Positions 1 to 12,707 of a stretch of 64,000 nt of DNA are shown one piece after another. This DNA is from Symbiotaphrina buchneri. Lineage: Eukaryota > Ascomycota > Symbiotaphrinales > Symbiotaphrinaceae. The DNA is taken from assembly GCA_001599915.1 (NCBI GenBank), contig BCIG01000032.1, positions 216,061-280,060 on the forward strand, given 5' to 3'. Made by a program: the position numbers and the translations under genes. The notes under the pieces were generated by a model. It saw only the letters and a program-made list of their open reading frames with translations. It searched no databases and was not told the origin of the DNA. Position 1 is the first letter of the stretch; every line of letters starts with the position of its first letter.

Positions 1-3000
1 ATATATATTTATTATAAATATTATAAAAATAAAAGTTATAAATTTATTCTATTTAATCTTTAAAAAAAGTAATATATAATATAAAGATATATATATAGGA
101 TATATATATAAAATATATATAAAGGATTATATTTTAAAAAGATAATATTATAACTTTTATCACAGAATTACTAGTTGCTAGTTATTTAATCATGTGTTCC
201 TAAGTTGCTAACTTAGTTTACTATGTTCTTAGTATTATTTTATAGCTAGATAGCTTAATTAACTATTATCTTACTAAGTTAAAAGCCTTGTTTGTTGTTA
301 AATAGTAACAATACTTGTTTTGATAAGATAACTAACTTATCTAATCAATAGCTTATATCAACAGTATTTCTATATATTGTACCAATTGTTTGTTTTATTG
401 CCTAAGTCCTCTGGCCCAGCTGAATGCTTTTAACCTAGCTGTCCTACTATGATTATCCTACCAAGTCCTTTTCTTTAATAAATCTAACCTTTTCAAGTAT
501 AATTCGGTTTCTTTTGATTTTTAACTTCTGGCTTACAGAATTACAAGTTAAGTATCAATTCAAGAACCTAGGAACAGTTATATACGTTTCTTTCCATTAT
601 ACATTTACTCTCTATACTAAAAACAGAGAAACTACATCTATAACGGTTTATAACCAGATGTTTGTTAACAATGATATCTACCTATGATTACAATACTTTA
701 TTTATCTCAATCTTATTACTTTATAGTTTTATAAACTATATCAATGTATACAGATGACTGTTTGAAAAGGAATCATCTATTATTAATTTACTAAGTTAGC
801 ATTTTACAGCTTTAGTAGCTCTTATATTATTCAAACCAGTATTATAGATTTACTATAATCTAATTCCTTTTCTAAGATAACCATAGTTACCCTGTAATTT
901 CCTAATCTTTCAGAGTTACCTAAGATGATAATAGTTATTACTCATCAGTTATACTGACTAATTATAAATAGATTTAACTTTACAAGGAATTTAGAAGAAT
1001 TTACTCTATGATTAATAAAAGTTATTCATGTCTTTTATCTATATACAAGGTTAATCTTACAACCTTATTAGATAATAGATTAAACAGACTTTATAAATAT
1101 AGTTTAAAAATTCTAAAGAAATATCTAGGAATTTTAACAATCAGCCTGTTATTTAAACTATATTAACAAAACTTACTGATTACTTTTTATAGAACAAAAA
1201 GCCCTTATAGATACTGATTTAAAAACAAGTTTACTATACTTGTTTAAAGTTTAACCTTTTAATACTAAAAATCTATACTAAAGACTTTAGTTAATGATTA
1301 TATATATCAAGCTTATATCCTGTCAGGTCTTTAAAACCTTGGTAATATAAATCTTAAACTAAATCCAAACCTATTTTTTTAAAGATGATAGCTGTTATCT
1401 AAGCTATAATAGCTTACATAATAACCTAATACCGATTAGTAAATTAAACAACTCCTAGAATATAAAGTCCTTAAGGACCTTAAAGGCTATAAGGATCATC
1501 AGGTTTATCAGAAGGTAATAATAGGTATTTTCAAACAATAGAAATTAGGTTTTTCTATCCTAATAACTTTAATCCTTATAATGATATAATTTAAAAAGAT
1601 AAAGAGAAGTTCTATAAGAATATATATACCTTTATTATATAAGTACAAGTTGTAAGTCTTATAAGAAATCTAGTAATTATTAAAAAGAATCTTGATAACT
1701 ATCTTTTTAATAAGATTGATAACTGATAAAACAATATCCTTTTTTATATTTAACAAGTTAGGATTATATATAATATAAACAGAGTTAAAAAATGATATAA
1801 GGTTTTAGAAAAACGTTTTTATATACCTTTAACACAAGTACTTTTAAAGCTTAACTTATTAAAGTATATTATTATAGATATTAAATTACAGAAAAACATT
1901 ACTAAATACCTATAATTAATCAGTATTTACTTAAAACAATATAGATAAGATGATTATAAGTTCTTTTAAGTTTTTAGAACCTAAAGTTATATTAATCTGA
2001 AATTGCATATAGGTATAAACTTTAAACCTTTTGAATTTATTACCATGTTAGAGCTTTTAAACAAATTAATATCTAAATAATTAACATAGTTTAATTATTA
2101 TTCTTACAAGGAAAATAGGATTAAAGAACAAGATAAAGAGTTTAAAAACAACATTAAAGAATACAGGAATGATACTTATAATAAAGATTGTAATCAACCT
2201 TTTAACAAAGGTTAATATCAATGATTATTTTATTATTGACAATCCTTGATACCATTTGAATATAGAAACTATCTAAGTTACTATCTTTTAAACTATATAT
2301 ATCAAGATAATAATAACTTCTGGAACTTTTAAAATTCCTACCTGAACCAAGGTAATTATAGCTGTTTTCAAACAGTTTATAACCTAAATTAAGAGTTTTA
2401 AATATAGTTAGAGCTATCAGTACTATCTTTAAGGTTGTAAATTATAACTAAACTGACTGGTATCTGAGTTAATAGAAAGTATTAAGCTTTATAGTTTTAA
2501 TAAAGATTGGCTGAAAATTGTAACTCTGGAAATCACAGATCCTTTTATAAATACAGGTCCTTAAACAATCAGTATAACAATAACTGGAATTTTAACTATC
2601 AAGATAGAATACAAACAGTATATACAGAAGATATCTTTATATAGGATTCTTCTAATCTTACTTCTGTAAATAAGAACTTATAAGAAAAGGACAAGTTGAC
2701 TTATAAATTAAAAACCGTTCTATAAGAGCAAGGAACTCCTATAATAGGATACCATGTCTTATATAAAAAGATATATAATGATTACAAACCTTTTCCAAAG
2801 CCTGATTATAGTTATCATGACTTTATAGATGATCAGGACAGTAATAAATCATTATACTATGTTAATAGGTACTTTATAACTACAGATTTATAAATGAACC
2901 AATTGTTCTATAAATACTAAAGATATAACTATACCTTTATCTTTAGGAACAAGTTATACAAACATTTAAAGACAAATACAGAATATTATCATTTATCTAA

Positions 3001-4239
3001 AAAAAGGCTTTAGAAAACAAAAACAACATAAAAACATTTATCAACATGATAATCAGGACTTTACAGATGATAGTTCAGACTTTATAGACATAAGTCATCA
3101 GATTAAAGCCTTATATCAATATATATGATAGTTTAACATTCTGTAGATAGTACTATACAATAATCTTAATCTAATTCATTATTATAGGATCAATGATCTA
3201 TATATACATGGATATAAGGTATACTATGATCCTGATCAATTATAAGTTTTTGTAAAAGATAATACTCTAGTTAGAACATCATTGTATAAATAAAAAGCTT
3301 ATGGTATAAGATTTTAATAAACAAAAACATAAGATTGATAAATATATCCTTTTAAACCTGTACTTAACTGGATAAATTCTTATAACAAGAAAGAAGATTG
3401 GTACTTATATCCAACAAAAAGCCTATATGGTAAATAACCTAAAAGCTATCATATTGATAGATATAAACATTATAGAACCAAAACAGATAATAGTAAATTT
3501 TATAACTTGTAAATTAATAGTTAACACTTATAAAGACATGAATATAGACCTTATTATTATCCTATAATCCTTTTACAGAGTTTATTAATCTGTTATAAAT
3601 TAAAGATAAGTTTTAATTTCAGGAAACTTAATAATAATAATACTGGTTATATTCCTTAGAAATGCTATAATTTAAACAATCAAGATTATATCTTTACTTT
3701 AAATATCAAGGAAAACATCAATTAAATTATAAATCCTATAATATCTTGCATACAAATCTATAACAAGGTAACAACTCTTTTAATTATCTTTTAAAACTCT
3801 TAAATAGGTACTTTGGAAGATTATAATAAAGATAACCTCCAATGATTAAACCTATTATTAATAGAAACATTATATATAATAACTGTTATCAATATAGTTA
3901 AAGATAAAATATATAAGGAAATAAAGCTACCTAATAACATAATAATCTATAGAAACCTATATAAAGTCAAAGAGTTTATAAAGTCAATTATAAAACATTT
4001 AAAACTCTGAAAAGACAGAAAAGATACAATATAACTTTTAGAATCAAAATTATTAAAAATCCTATTATATTCTAATTAACAGGAAAGAACAAGGCTAGAT
4101 AGTTAAATTTATCTATTTAATAAAAAAGATTATATTATTATAGATAAGATATTTAATAAACTCTATAATCAGGATAAAATAACATGAATTACCAATTGGA
4201 TACCCTTTAATTCCCTAGTCTTTATGATCTGACAGATAG

Positions 4240-4830
4240 TAAAATCAAAATCAAGAGAATCTAAACATAAAAACAAGATGATAATTGATATCAAAAACCT
4301 AAATTGTATATTAGAAATTAATACCTATCTACTCTTAATCTAAAAAGATATCTTAGGATCTATTCAAGGTTGTACTTATATAACTATAATAGATGTTTTA
4401 TTCTTCTTTTATCAGTTCCTGATTACAATTAATGATCATTATTTCCTGGTAATCAAGACTTATTAAAACTAAGAACAGTTTAACATAATACTGATAAAAT
4501 ATTATAACAGCCTTCTTTTTGCTTAGAAAGTAATTAATAACGTTCTATATATATATAAAAATTATATAAAAGCCTTTATAAATGATATAATTATCTTCTC
4601 TAAAAGCTACCAGGATTATTTACAACATCTTTAAATTATCTTACAGTTATTGAATAACTGTTAAATTTATCTTGTTTTATAAAAGGCATTTATCAGCTAT
4701 TCTTCTATAATGCTGTTAGGTTAGAGAATAAATCGCTTTGGACTTTTAACTGATAAAGAAAAGATTAAAGCTTTAGTAAACCTAGAGTTTCTAAAGATGT
4801 TTATACAATTAAAAACATATATAAAGCTTA
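4240..4830 (+). pseudogene. Reverse transcriptase domain relic
   Basis: The + strand encodes fragments in the order of a gypsy RT: TYITIIDVLFFFYQF (palm motif A region), EQFNIILIKYYNSLLF, then FINDIIIFS at 4,575-4,601, where the catalytic YVDD box has become FIND. It continues with RINRFGLLTDKEKIKAL, the thumb/connection segment of fungal gypsy elements. Several in-frame stops interrupt it, so it is non-functional. Confidence 0.8.
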
Positions 4831-5885
4831 TTAATTGATTGTAAAACATTATACCCTTTTACTTATAGATTGTAAGCCTTTTGTAACAAAGAAAAACTGA
4901 ATTGCTTGTATATAGCCTAAAAGTAAGATAACTTAAATAAAACTATTTCTAGATTACAGTTATTGAACATTTATCTAACTAAGAACAAGAGAGCTTTAAT
5001 AAACTATAAGAAATGTTCAAAACATGTTTAAACTTAATATATTATAATCTAGAATATAAGTTATACATTTATATTAATAGTTTTAAAAAATAGAAAGTAA
5101 ACATAATAACATGCTATATAAAAGGCAATCTGAACAAATTAATAAAGAAAGAAAACATCCAGCTGAAATTATACCTTAGTAAAAAGTTAAACAACGTTAA
5201 ACAAAGATATTAATCTATTAAGTTGAAAATAACTAAAGTTATATAGATTATATAGAAGTTTAAACAGATAATTGATTTTATCTATCTTAAAAAGCTATCT
5301 ATAATTATTTATATTGATTATACATCTATTATCAACATAATAGATTAAGTCTTGTTATTTATATTGTGGTGGGGAAGAGGGTGCAGAAGGTGCAGAAGGT
5401 GCAGAAGGTGATTTGCGCTTTTGCACCGATGTCACATGATGTGGTCCAAGCTCCAGCAGAACGGAACGGAACAACGTTTCTCCGGTGTTCTGCGCTCCAG
5501 GGATAAAAGCTTCCTTCTTGGTAGTCAGATAGAGCAGCATGTTGGATAGTGAATTCAGGACCTGTTTTGCTGGTGTTTCTTTCTTGTTTTGGATAGGTGA
5601 TTTCTCTATGTGGTTTTCTATGTGATTTCTCTATGTGGCAGCCTGTGCAGAGGCTTTATTCCCATTGTTTTATCGCGGTGTTTCTCCTATAGCACATCTC
5701 CCTACCTATTCTCCTACCCGATTCGGTGGCTATCCACCTACCCCCAACTACCCCAGCACAATATCTTTAATGAACAAAGTTAACATATATTTAATCTAAG
5801 TATTCTAGTATCTCTTTCAGTTTGTAAAAAAAATAAAGTTATAATATAAACCAGGTAAAAAACATATTGTTCTGAATATATTATT
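4830..5885 (+). pseudogene. RNase H domain relic, split by an insert
   Basis: Fragments such as LYIYINSFKK (first acidic motif region), LYLSKKLNNVKQRY and IIYIDYTSIINI follow the RT and match the gypsy RNase H layout. The frame is interrupted at 5,361 by a 400-base normal-GC insert and resumes at about 5,765. The domain end, with KPGKKHIVLNIL near 5,849, marks the RNase H to integrase junction. Confidence 0.75.
5361..5764. mobile_element. Short non-RIPed insert with terminal inverted repeats
   Basis: A normal-GC stretch interrupts the dead RNase H. Its ends are imperfect 14-base inverted repeats, ATATTGTGGTGGGG at 5,361-5,374 and CCCCAGCACAATAT at 5,751-5,764 (13 of 14 complementary). If the outer ATAT on each side is a target duplication, the element is 5,365-5,760, 396 bp. 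Inside are three tandem copies of GTGCAGAAG (5,381-5,408), a TTTCTCTATGTGG repeat near 5,600-5,640, and a minus-strand frame of 61 codons starting with a true ATG at 5,540 and encoding MLLYLTTKKEAF. No transposase is visible, so this resembles a non-autonomous DNA element (MITE). Its lack of RIP decay implies late insertion or a length below the RIP threshold. Confidence 0.6.
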
Positions 5886-5999
5886 AAGATTTAAACAAAA
5901 GATAAAGTATAAAGCTTAATAAGATAAAAAACAATTAGAAAAGCTTAAGACCTTTAACTGTTCTAATATAATACTGATCAAATTGATATTTAACTTTTA

Positions 6000-7200
6000 A
6001 GAATGACTTTAAAAGACCTATAATACTAATAAATACTGATAATAAATCAAAAAGTTAATAATTAACAATAATACAAAGATAGAAATGACCAAAGAAAACT
6101 AGTTATAGCTATTAACAAAAGCTAGGAATTAAAGCTTGAAATCCTTTATTTAGTTTATACTCTAAAACGACCTATTTTACTTTATTGATCAAAATAACTT
6201 CTAAGAATGTCTGTATATTCTAACAGCCTTTAAAAAGGACATAGACTGAAACAAGTCTTTGTTTAAATAACTTCTATATTATACATTTATAAGCTCTTTA
6301 GGAAACTTAAGAAGTATATAGCTTATTATCATCTATATATATTGAATAGAACAATATATTACTTATTTAATAAAAGCTATCAACCTGTTTAGATATTAAA
6401 CAAAATCTTTCACATATAAACTATTGATTTTATACTTGTTCTATCTGAAATTAAAGTATAGAACTTTATTATATCGATTATTAACAAGACCTTTAAAAGG
6501 ATAAAACTTGTACTAAGCTATAATAACTAGTCTGTTAAACAATAGATAATTACTATATTAAAAGAAGCTTATAATTAAAGAATTTTAAAAACAATAATTT
6601 CAGATTAAAACTTTAAGTTCTTATCAGATCTTTAATAAGTAACCTTTAAGTAGTTAAGCTTTAAATCATTGATAACTACTGTATATCATTTCTAAGTAAA
6701 CAGGTAATCTAAACAAATTAATCAGATAATACAGATTACTTTAAGATATTTCCTTATAAAGGATAAAAACTTAAAGAATTAGATATATTTCATCTAAACT
6801 CTTAAGTTTATGTTTAATAAAATATCTAATACAGCTATTGGATTTTTACCAGATAAAGTTATATATAAAAAGCATTTAAATAATTAAATAATCCTGTTTT
6901 ATAACAACCAGGTTAAAACTGATATTATAACTACTTGTTAAAGAATCTGTCATAAAGCTTTAAATATGATAACGTTTGTTAATACCAGATATAAGATGTT
7001 GTTTAATATAAAAAATTAACCTATAATATTAAAATATAATAATAAAGTGTTTTTAAAGCTTTATTATAGTTATAAAGTACTGATTTAAGAAAACAAGAAA
7101 TTATTAAATCAAAAAACAGAACTATTTAAGATTCTAAAACAAATAAGAAATCTAGCTTATAAACTTAATATACTGGTATACTAAAGAATTCATTTGATAA
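6000..7200 (+). pseudogene. Integrase relic
   Basis: After the RNase H, the + strand keeps pieces of a gypsy integrase. The clearest is at about 6,600-6,760, reading TVYHF*VNR*SKQINQ, the counterpart of the conserved core segment TAYHPQTDGQSERxNQ. Further on, about 7,150-7,200 reads LAYKLNILVY and IHLIINIVQLKP, matching the C-terminal segment just before the chromodomain. Stops throughout show it is inactive. Confidence 0.7.
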
Positions 7201-7254
7201 TCAACATTGTATAACTTAAACCTATTCCTAAAAAGAAAGATACTTTAGAATAAA

Positions 7255-7440
7255 GATCTTTCAAGGTTAAAAAGGTTATAAGGAAAATATTACATCAGTA
7301 TGAATGCAAAAAGCTAAAGATTGAATATCTAATAAGGTAAAAAGGCTATAGCTTTAAATATAACCAATAATATAGTAAAAAGTTATTAGAAAACTTAAAA
7401 GAGCTATTTAAAGAGTATAAAGTTATATAATAAGGATTTA
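7255..7440 (+). pseudogene. C-terminal chromodomain relic
   Basis: The stretch reads EYLIR*KGYSFKYNQ*Y (from 7,323) and then LLENLKELFKEYK. This matches the chromodomain that ends many fungal gypsy polyproteins (EYLVRWKGYGPEYDxWY, then xLxNAxELVxEYE). The two stops fall exactly on conserved tryptophan codons (TGG to TAA/TAG-type changes), as expected from RIP. In chromoviruses this domain guides integration to heterochromatin. Confidence 0.8.
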
Positions 7441-7604
7441 GACAGAAAGTAAATGTTAATTAGGTAATTTACAATCCTGTTATAATAAACAATAAGATGT
7501 TTTTATCTGATCTTTCTTTTCTCTTTATACTTTTACCATTAGTATCATTCTTTAATATCTGCAGAAAAGCTTTATAATCATTGTTTATCTGTAAAGAAGT
7601 TATA

Positions 7605-7770
7605 TTATTATCTTTTATCTGTTATCTACAACTTTTTAATATACTGTATACCCTGTTGTTAAAAGTTTTATTATTGTCTTTTATCTATTATTTATAACTT
7701 TTTAACACATTATATATACTGTTGTTAATATTGCTATTATCTTTTATTTTATAACTTATATATATTACTT
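7605..7770. repeat. Tandem repeat, about 65 bp period
   Basis: The sequence TTATTATCTTTTATCTGTTA (7,605) recurs at 7,671 and, shortened, near 7,734. Each is followed by ACTTTTTAA and a CTGTTGTTAA-type segment. Periods are 66 and about 63 bases, with transition differences between units. It lies about 165 bases downstream of the pol chromodomain and could be the 3' untranslated region or LTR edge of the gypsy element. Confidence 0.6.
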
Positions 7771-9361
7771 TATTATTTACTATAACAAAAAAGGATAAAT
7801 ATAAAGTGATTTAAACAATAATTGAAAACTTTAAACAATATGTAAGTATTATACAAATAAAAGACTTAGTTAAAGATTTAATAAAGAAGAATATATATAT
7901 ATATATATGAATTCTAAACATTAAATCTTATAACATTTAAAATGGGAAAACACAAACAGGATAAGTTATAAAGGAAGATTAACTGTTGTTTTATTTTTTA
8001 TAATGAATACCATTAGAAAAATACTTTTACTTTGTGAAATTGGATGATTAAACCCTATATATCATCATGTCTTATATTATATTCAATAAAATAAAATCAT
8101 AGACCTATACCCTAGATTTTAACATTAATAACAATATATAAGCAAATTAGATATATGTAGGATTTTCAATAATGATTGGTTACTAAGTTAGAATACTGGC
8201 TTTCTTTAATCTAGGTAATTGTAAAAAACAGGAAAACGTTATAATATGCTACAAAAAAGGGTTAAAGTACAAACTTGATAAACAAGTCTGATATAACATC
8301 CTAAAAAAGGCTATAAATAACGATAAAATAGATAAAAAATGGTTTAATGATAAAAACAACATTGATTTAGACAGATTATAAGTGATATCATCTAAAGCCT
8401 CTTTATTATATAATGATAAGATTTAAAAGATAGGATTTCATAAAATATCAGCTTATAAAACGAAATATACAAAGTTAAAGATGATATAAGAGGAATACTA
8501 GATAGATGACTTTATAGTTATAAATAATAAACCTTTTCAATCAAACATAAAGTATAAGCTTAGGTATTGAATCCTTGACAGTAATAATGATATCAAGAAT
8601 AAAGAACAAAAGAAGTCATCTAAATTATAATCTTAAAAGCTCTAGAAACCTTGTATACGTATATTGTTCTTATCTTTAAAAACGATAGCTTTTAATTTGA
8701 TATCTTTAATTAAAACAAGAAATCCGATGTTTTTGACCTTTAAGTCAATAACAGCTTTTAACTTAATATCTTTAACCAGAGCTATGTTTTTAAACTTTAA
8801 GCTTAAGCTTTTAATTACCTTTTTATAACAAGAACAAGAACTTTTTAAGTTTAAAGCTGTATTCTAATAAGCTAAAACTGAACTATAGAGTTAGAAGTTA
8901 ATTATCACAAGATTATATAATAACCTTATATAATTAGAAGCTGAAAAGATAAAGATTAAAACCTTATACTAAAACTATATCAATGTTCTCAATATGACAA
9001 TATATTGTATTAAAGTTCTAAAAGCTTTATAATATATAAACAAAAAGGTCTTTTTATATTATCTTTAAAAGAACTCTGATTAAATTATAATAATGATTGT
9101 TTTAGACAACCTAGATAAGCTATCAGATTATAGGTTCAGGGTGTTCTAGAAATCATAAGGATACTTAAAGGAATGGATCAAAAGTAAATTACTAAAGAGA
9201 AAGGAGATTATAGTCATAGAAGTAAAGTACAGGATAGATAAGCTATAAAGAGAGATAGAAAAGAACGTATTAGACAAAGACAAAAAGGATGATGATAAAA
9301 CAAGAGATGAAATGGCTAAAGCTGATGCTAGGAGTCTAAAGGAAAGGGATGTTAAAACTGT

Positions 9362-9600
9362 TTAGCTTTAGAATACAATATCTACACATCTACAGTTCTA
9401 GAATACATAACTCTAGAATACAAAGTATAACAAGAATACTATACCTATACATTTACAGTTTCAAAATACAATATCTACACATCTACAGTTCTAGAATGTA
9501 CAATTTCAGAATATAAAATATAACAAAAATGCTATATCTATACATCTATAGTTTTAGAATACTACACCTACACATCTACAGTTTCAGAATACAACATTTA
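9362..9600. repeat. Interrupted tandem repeat of a 30 bp unit
   Basis: At least five copies of a unit close to GAATACAATATCTACACATC followed by TACAGTTCTA occur (near 9,371, 9,438, 9,470, 9,527 and 9,557). They are separated by short spacers containing ATAACAARAATRCTATA. The copies differ mostly by transitions. No coding sense was found. Confidence 0.65.
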
Positions 9601-9604
9601 ACGA

Positions 9605-9740
9605 ACAACAGGCACCCATGGATTCCCAATTTCAATATGTAACTCTGGAGTTGGGTAGGATTACAGGACCAAGCAGGAAAGAAGATGGATCTCCTCCCAG
9701 TCATATCCAAATCTGCATCAGGTCGGATGGATATACAAGT
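9605..9740. other. Normal-GC island in AT-rich block
   Basis: About 130 bases of normal composition begin with AACAACAGGCACCCATGGAT and end near GGTCGGATGGATATACAAG, between two very AT-rich stretches. A second, shorter island is at about 10,160-10,240. They may be ends of insertions too short for RIP. I see no ORF or terminal repeats. Confidence 0.4.
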
Positions 9741-11142
9741 CTGATTAATTTATTATTAATTTAATTCTCTTTTAATAAAAATTATATTTATAGATTAATT
9801 TAAATTTAAATTAATTTAATTAAAGATTTTATAATATTTAACATTTTATAATTATAAATATTAAGTTAAAATAATTAAACAGATAGTTAAATTAAATTTA
9901 TTTAAAAATTAATATTTTCTAATTTATATAATTAATTAACAACTAATAATCAAGATAGAACAGATATAAATATAATGGATAATATAATTAAAATAGTTAG
10001 AATAATTTAATTAAATAAAACAGATTATATTTTATACTATTTTATAATGTAAGTAAATCTATTACAAGGATTCAAAGGGTTGATATAAGAATAATAGATA
10101 GAACAAGGTTATATAATGTTATAAGAATATAGAACAAATATAAAAAAAGGTTATACATGTTTTTTGTTTTGATTTGGGTTGTGCTGGTAGAACAGGGGCA
10201 GGTTACATGTCTGCCATTCTTGGCGGCTTAGTGTAGTTTGTAACTTTTTGTATAATAGATAATGTTTCTAAGATAGAATTACTCTTATAAAGTAATATTA
10301 ATTTTTAACATCAGATATTATTATATAATGGTAAAATTTTTAGAATATCTCTTTATCTGATAGATATTACTAATTAACATTAAATATATTATTTTAGTAA
10401 AAATTCTTTTTATTTAACATATAATATTAATAAAACATTGATTAATAATATATATAATCAGATAAAAAGATAAGAATAATATAAATTTTAAACAAATATT
10501 TTTTAATAAAGTAATAATAATTTAACTATAGTTTTTATATTTAATTATTTAATTTAAATAATTTTATAAAAATTAATTTCCAATTAAAAATAATTGATTA
10601 AAATCTTATTTAATTGATAAAATATCTAAACATTTAGAATTATCTAAATAGAATTTGAAATTCTAAAATTAAAAGAATAAATATTATTTGTTTAATAATA
10701 TTTGAATATATATAATTATATATATTATATATAAAAAGATAATAAAAGAATTAAAATTATAATTAAATCAAAGTTATATAACTAGGATTAAATTTTAAAT
10801 AGAATAAAGACTTATTTTATAAGTATATATAAATTATATGTTAGAACATAAATAATAATTTAAATTATATTATAAGCTAATATAAATTCTGTATTCTATT
10901 ACAATTTAATTATTTAAACTCTTTAGAACATGTTTCTTTTATAAATCAAATATATTTAATTAACTTTAAGCTTTTCTATTATTAACTTGATTTTAATAGA
11001 ATAAATTAATTAATTAAGATTTTATATTACATCAAACTTGTTATTGATAAAAAATTTACTAGTATATTTATTAATATAATATAAATATTTAATATTAAAA
11101 ACTAATTAATTTAATTATATAAGTTTTTTAGTCCATAAAAAC

Positions 11143-11380
11143 CAGGCTTGTTCTTAGTATAATATAACATAGTATTTTGACTGTTTAAGTTTAAATACCA
11201 AGAAACTTGATTATACATAATAGTTTAGATCTCTAATACCAGATACTACTAGTTATAAATGTAAATACTATTATCAAGTATTTATTGTACATCATTAAAC
11301 TATATTACTAACTGTTTATTAAATGTTTAATAAGTGTTTAGTAAATAACTTTAAATAAAACCTAATTTTATCTTGTGTAA
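11143..11380 (+). mobile_element. CAGGCTTG element, family M1, copy a
   Basis: Starts with CAGGCTTG. It then carries the family core: CAAGAAACTTGATTATA, a tract like AGTTTAGA, ATACCAGATACTACTAGTTA, and a run of TTTAGTAAATAAC-type words ending in CCTAATTTTATCTTG. The same core recurs at 11,382, 12,199, 12,840 and, inverted, at 14,135-14,401. No ORF is present, so it is likely a non-autonomous element. Confidence 0.55.
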
Positions 11381-11381
11381 A

Positions 11382-11505
11382 CAGGCTTGTTGTTAATATA
11401 GTATAATATAGTATTTTAACCTTTGAAGTTTTAAGCTTGTCTATCAAGAAACTTGATTATATATAGTAGTTTAAACTTAATACCCGATATTACTAGTTAT
11501 ATAGG
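11382..11505 (+). mobile_element. CAGGCTTG element, family M1, copy b (truncated)
   Basis: Begins CAGGCTTGTTGTTAATATAG and carries the M1 core (ATCAAGAAACTTGATTATAT, then ATATTACTAGTTATATAGG). It breaks off where an M2-type segment starts near 11,505. Truncated relative to copies at 12,199 and 12,840. Confidence 0.5.
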
Positions 11506-11592
11506 GTTGTTATTAGTATAATGTTTACTAGTTAATATAGTTTACCAACCTGGTACTAAGTATAGGTTGATGTAGAGATCTGACACCAGACC
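11505..11592 (+). mobile_element. CAGGCTTG element, family M2, copy a (partial)
   Basis: Contains the M2 core: ATAATGTTTACTAGTTAATA, then CTGGTACTAAGTATAGGTTG and AGAGATCTGACACCAGAC. The same order recurs at 12,708-12,838 and inverted at 14,655-14,785. It ends exactly where the long inverted-repeat element M3 begins. Confidence 0.5.
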
Positions 11593-12198
11593 AGGCTTGT
11601 TGTTGGTATGGTATATATCACCAAGTATAAATATACCACACCAGTGTTAAATATGGTCTGGTATCAAATTTTAATACCAGTGGTACTTAGTCATGATACC
11701 ATATTCTACTGATACTAAATATAATATATACCAGATTACCAGATCAAAAAGATAAGATAAGAAAATTTTCTCTTTTGGAATTACTTTTTGAAAGGGGTAT
11801 AATATTACAAACAGGTAGGGTAGTAGTTGTACTGACTTAAGTTGCATTGGTAAACTATCATTGCTGTGTTAATTGTATAGTGTGTGTTTTCTAAGTACAG
11901 ACATCTGTTTTGCTTAGAGCTAAACCCTAAACGTTAATCTGAATCAGGCCACCCTTTTCTGATGTGTTACATCTGGCATGTAACATATAAAATCAACACT
12001 TAACAGGTTCCATGTATATTCATAGTAATAAGCTATACTTAATTGGGTTCAATGTACAAGTAATTTGTATTAGTTAGTATATATTAGTCTGTATTAATGT
12101 GTTTTACTATTTATTAGTACTTATAAATACAAGGTTAACTAAACCCAAAGAGTTAGTTTGAATACAATTATATTATATAATCTTGTATTCTGACTGAC

Positions 12199-12705
12199 CT
12201 AGACTTGTTATTAGTATAGTATAGTATGGTATTTTGACCTTTTAAGCTTGTTTACCAAGAAACTTGACTATATATAGTAGTTTAGACCTATAATACCAGA
12301 TACTACTAGTTATAAATACAAATACTACTATTAAGTATTCATTGTACTACTAAGCCGTGTTATCAACTGTTTAGTAAGTACTTAGTAAACACTTAGTACG
12401 TAACTTTAAATGGAACTTAATTTTATCTTGGTAAATAATCAACCTTTTAAAATAATAAAAACATGGTTATATAACAAATTCTTTGTTAAACAGTACCCTT
12501 TTTGATTTTTGGGGATCCAATAAGGAATGGTTAAGATATTATCATTTTCTAGCTAATCCTAGCCCTAGGTTCTATGGTAACCGGAAACGACAGGATAACA
12601 ACAAGCTAGAAGTGTAAAAAAGATTTGGGACAGTAACTTAGTTAAAGTTCAGAAAAATTCCAAATTTAATCATATCTAACTGACCTGTCTCTTTTTACAT
12701 AGCTT
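12199..12705 (+). mobile_element. M1 copy c, full-length type
   Basis: Carries the M1 core followed by a longer tail: ATCTTGGTAAATAATCAACC, CCCTTTTTGATTTTTGGG, AGGAATGGTTAAGATATTAT, GATAACAACAAGCTAGAAGT, GATTTGGGACAGTAACTTAG. It is a direct diverged duplicate of 12,840-13,330. The two differ mainly by C/T and G/A changes, the RIP signature. Confidence 0.6.
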
Positions 12706-12707
12706 AC

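Larger units (their letters stand above)
4190..7440 (+). mobile_element. Degenerate Ty3/gypsy chromovirus-type pol relic
   Basis: Reading the + strand through stops and frame changes gives a co-linear gypsy polyprotein: reverse transcriptase, RNase H, integrase, then a chromodomain at the C-terminus. The order RT-RH-IN-chromodomain is diagnostic for Ty3/gypsy rather than copia elements. All catalytic motifs are corrupted, so the copy is dead. The RNase H part is split by a normal-GC insert (5,361-5,764). After it the reading resumes with a peptide like NKVNIYLI and then KPGKKHIVLNIL, matching the usual end of gypsy RNase H. Gag and protease probably lay in 2,000-4,190 but I cannot recognise them, and I could not delimit LTRs. 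Confidence 0.82.

Noticed and set aside
11920-11940. Telomere-like AACCCTAAAC
   Set aside because: Only about one and a half repeat units, with no array.
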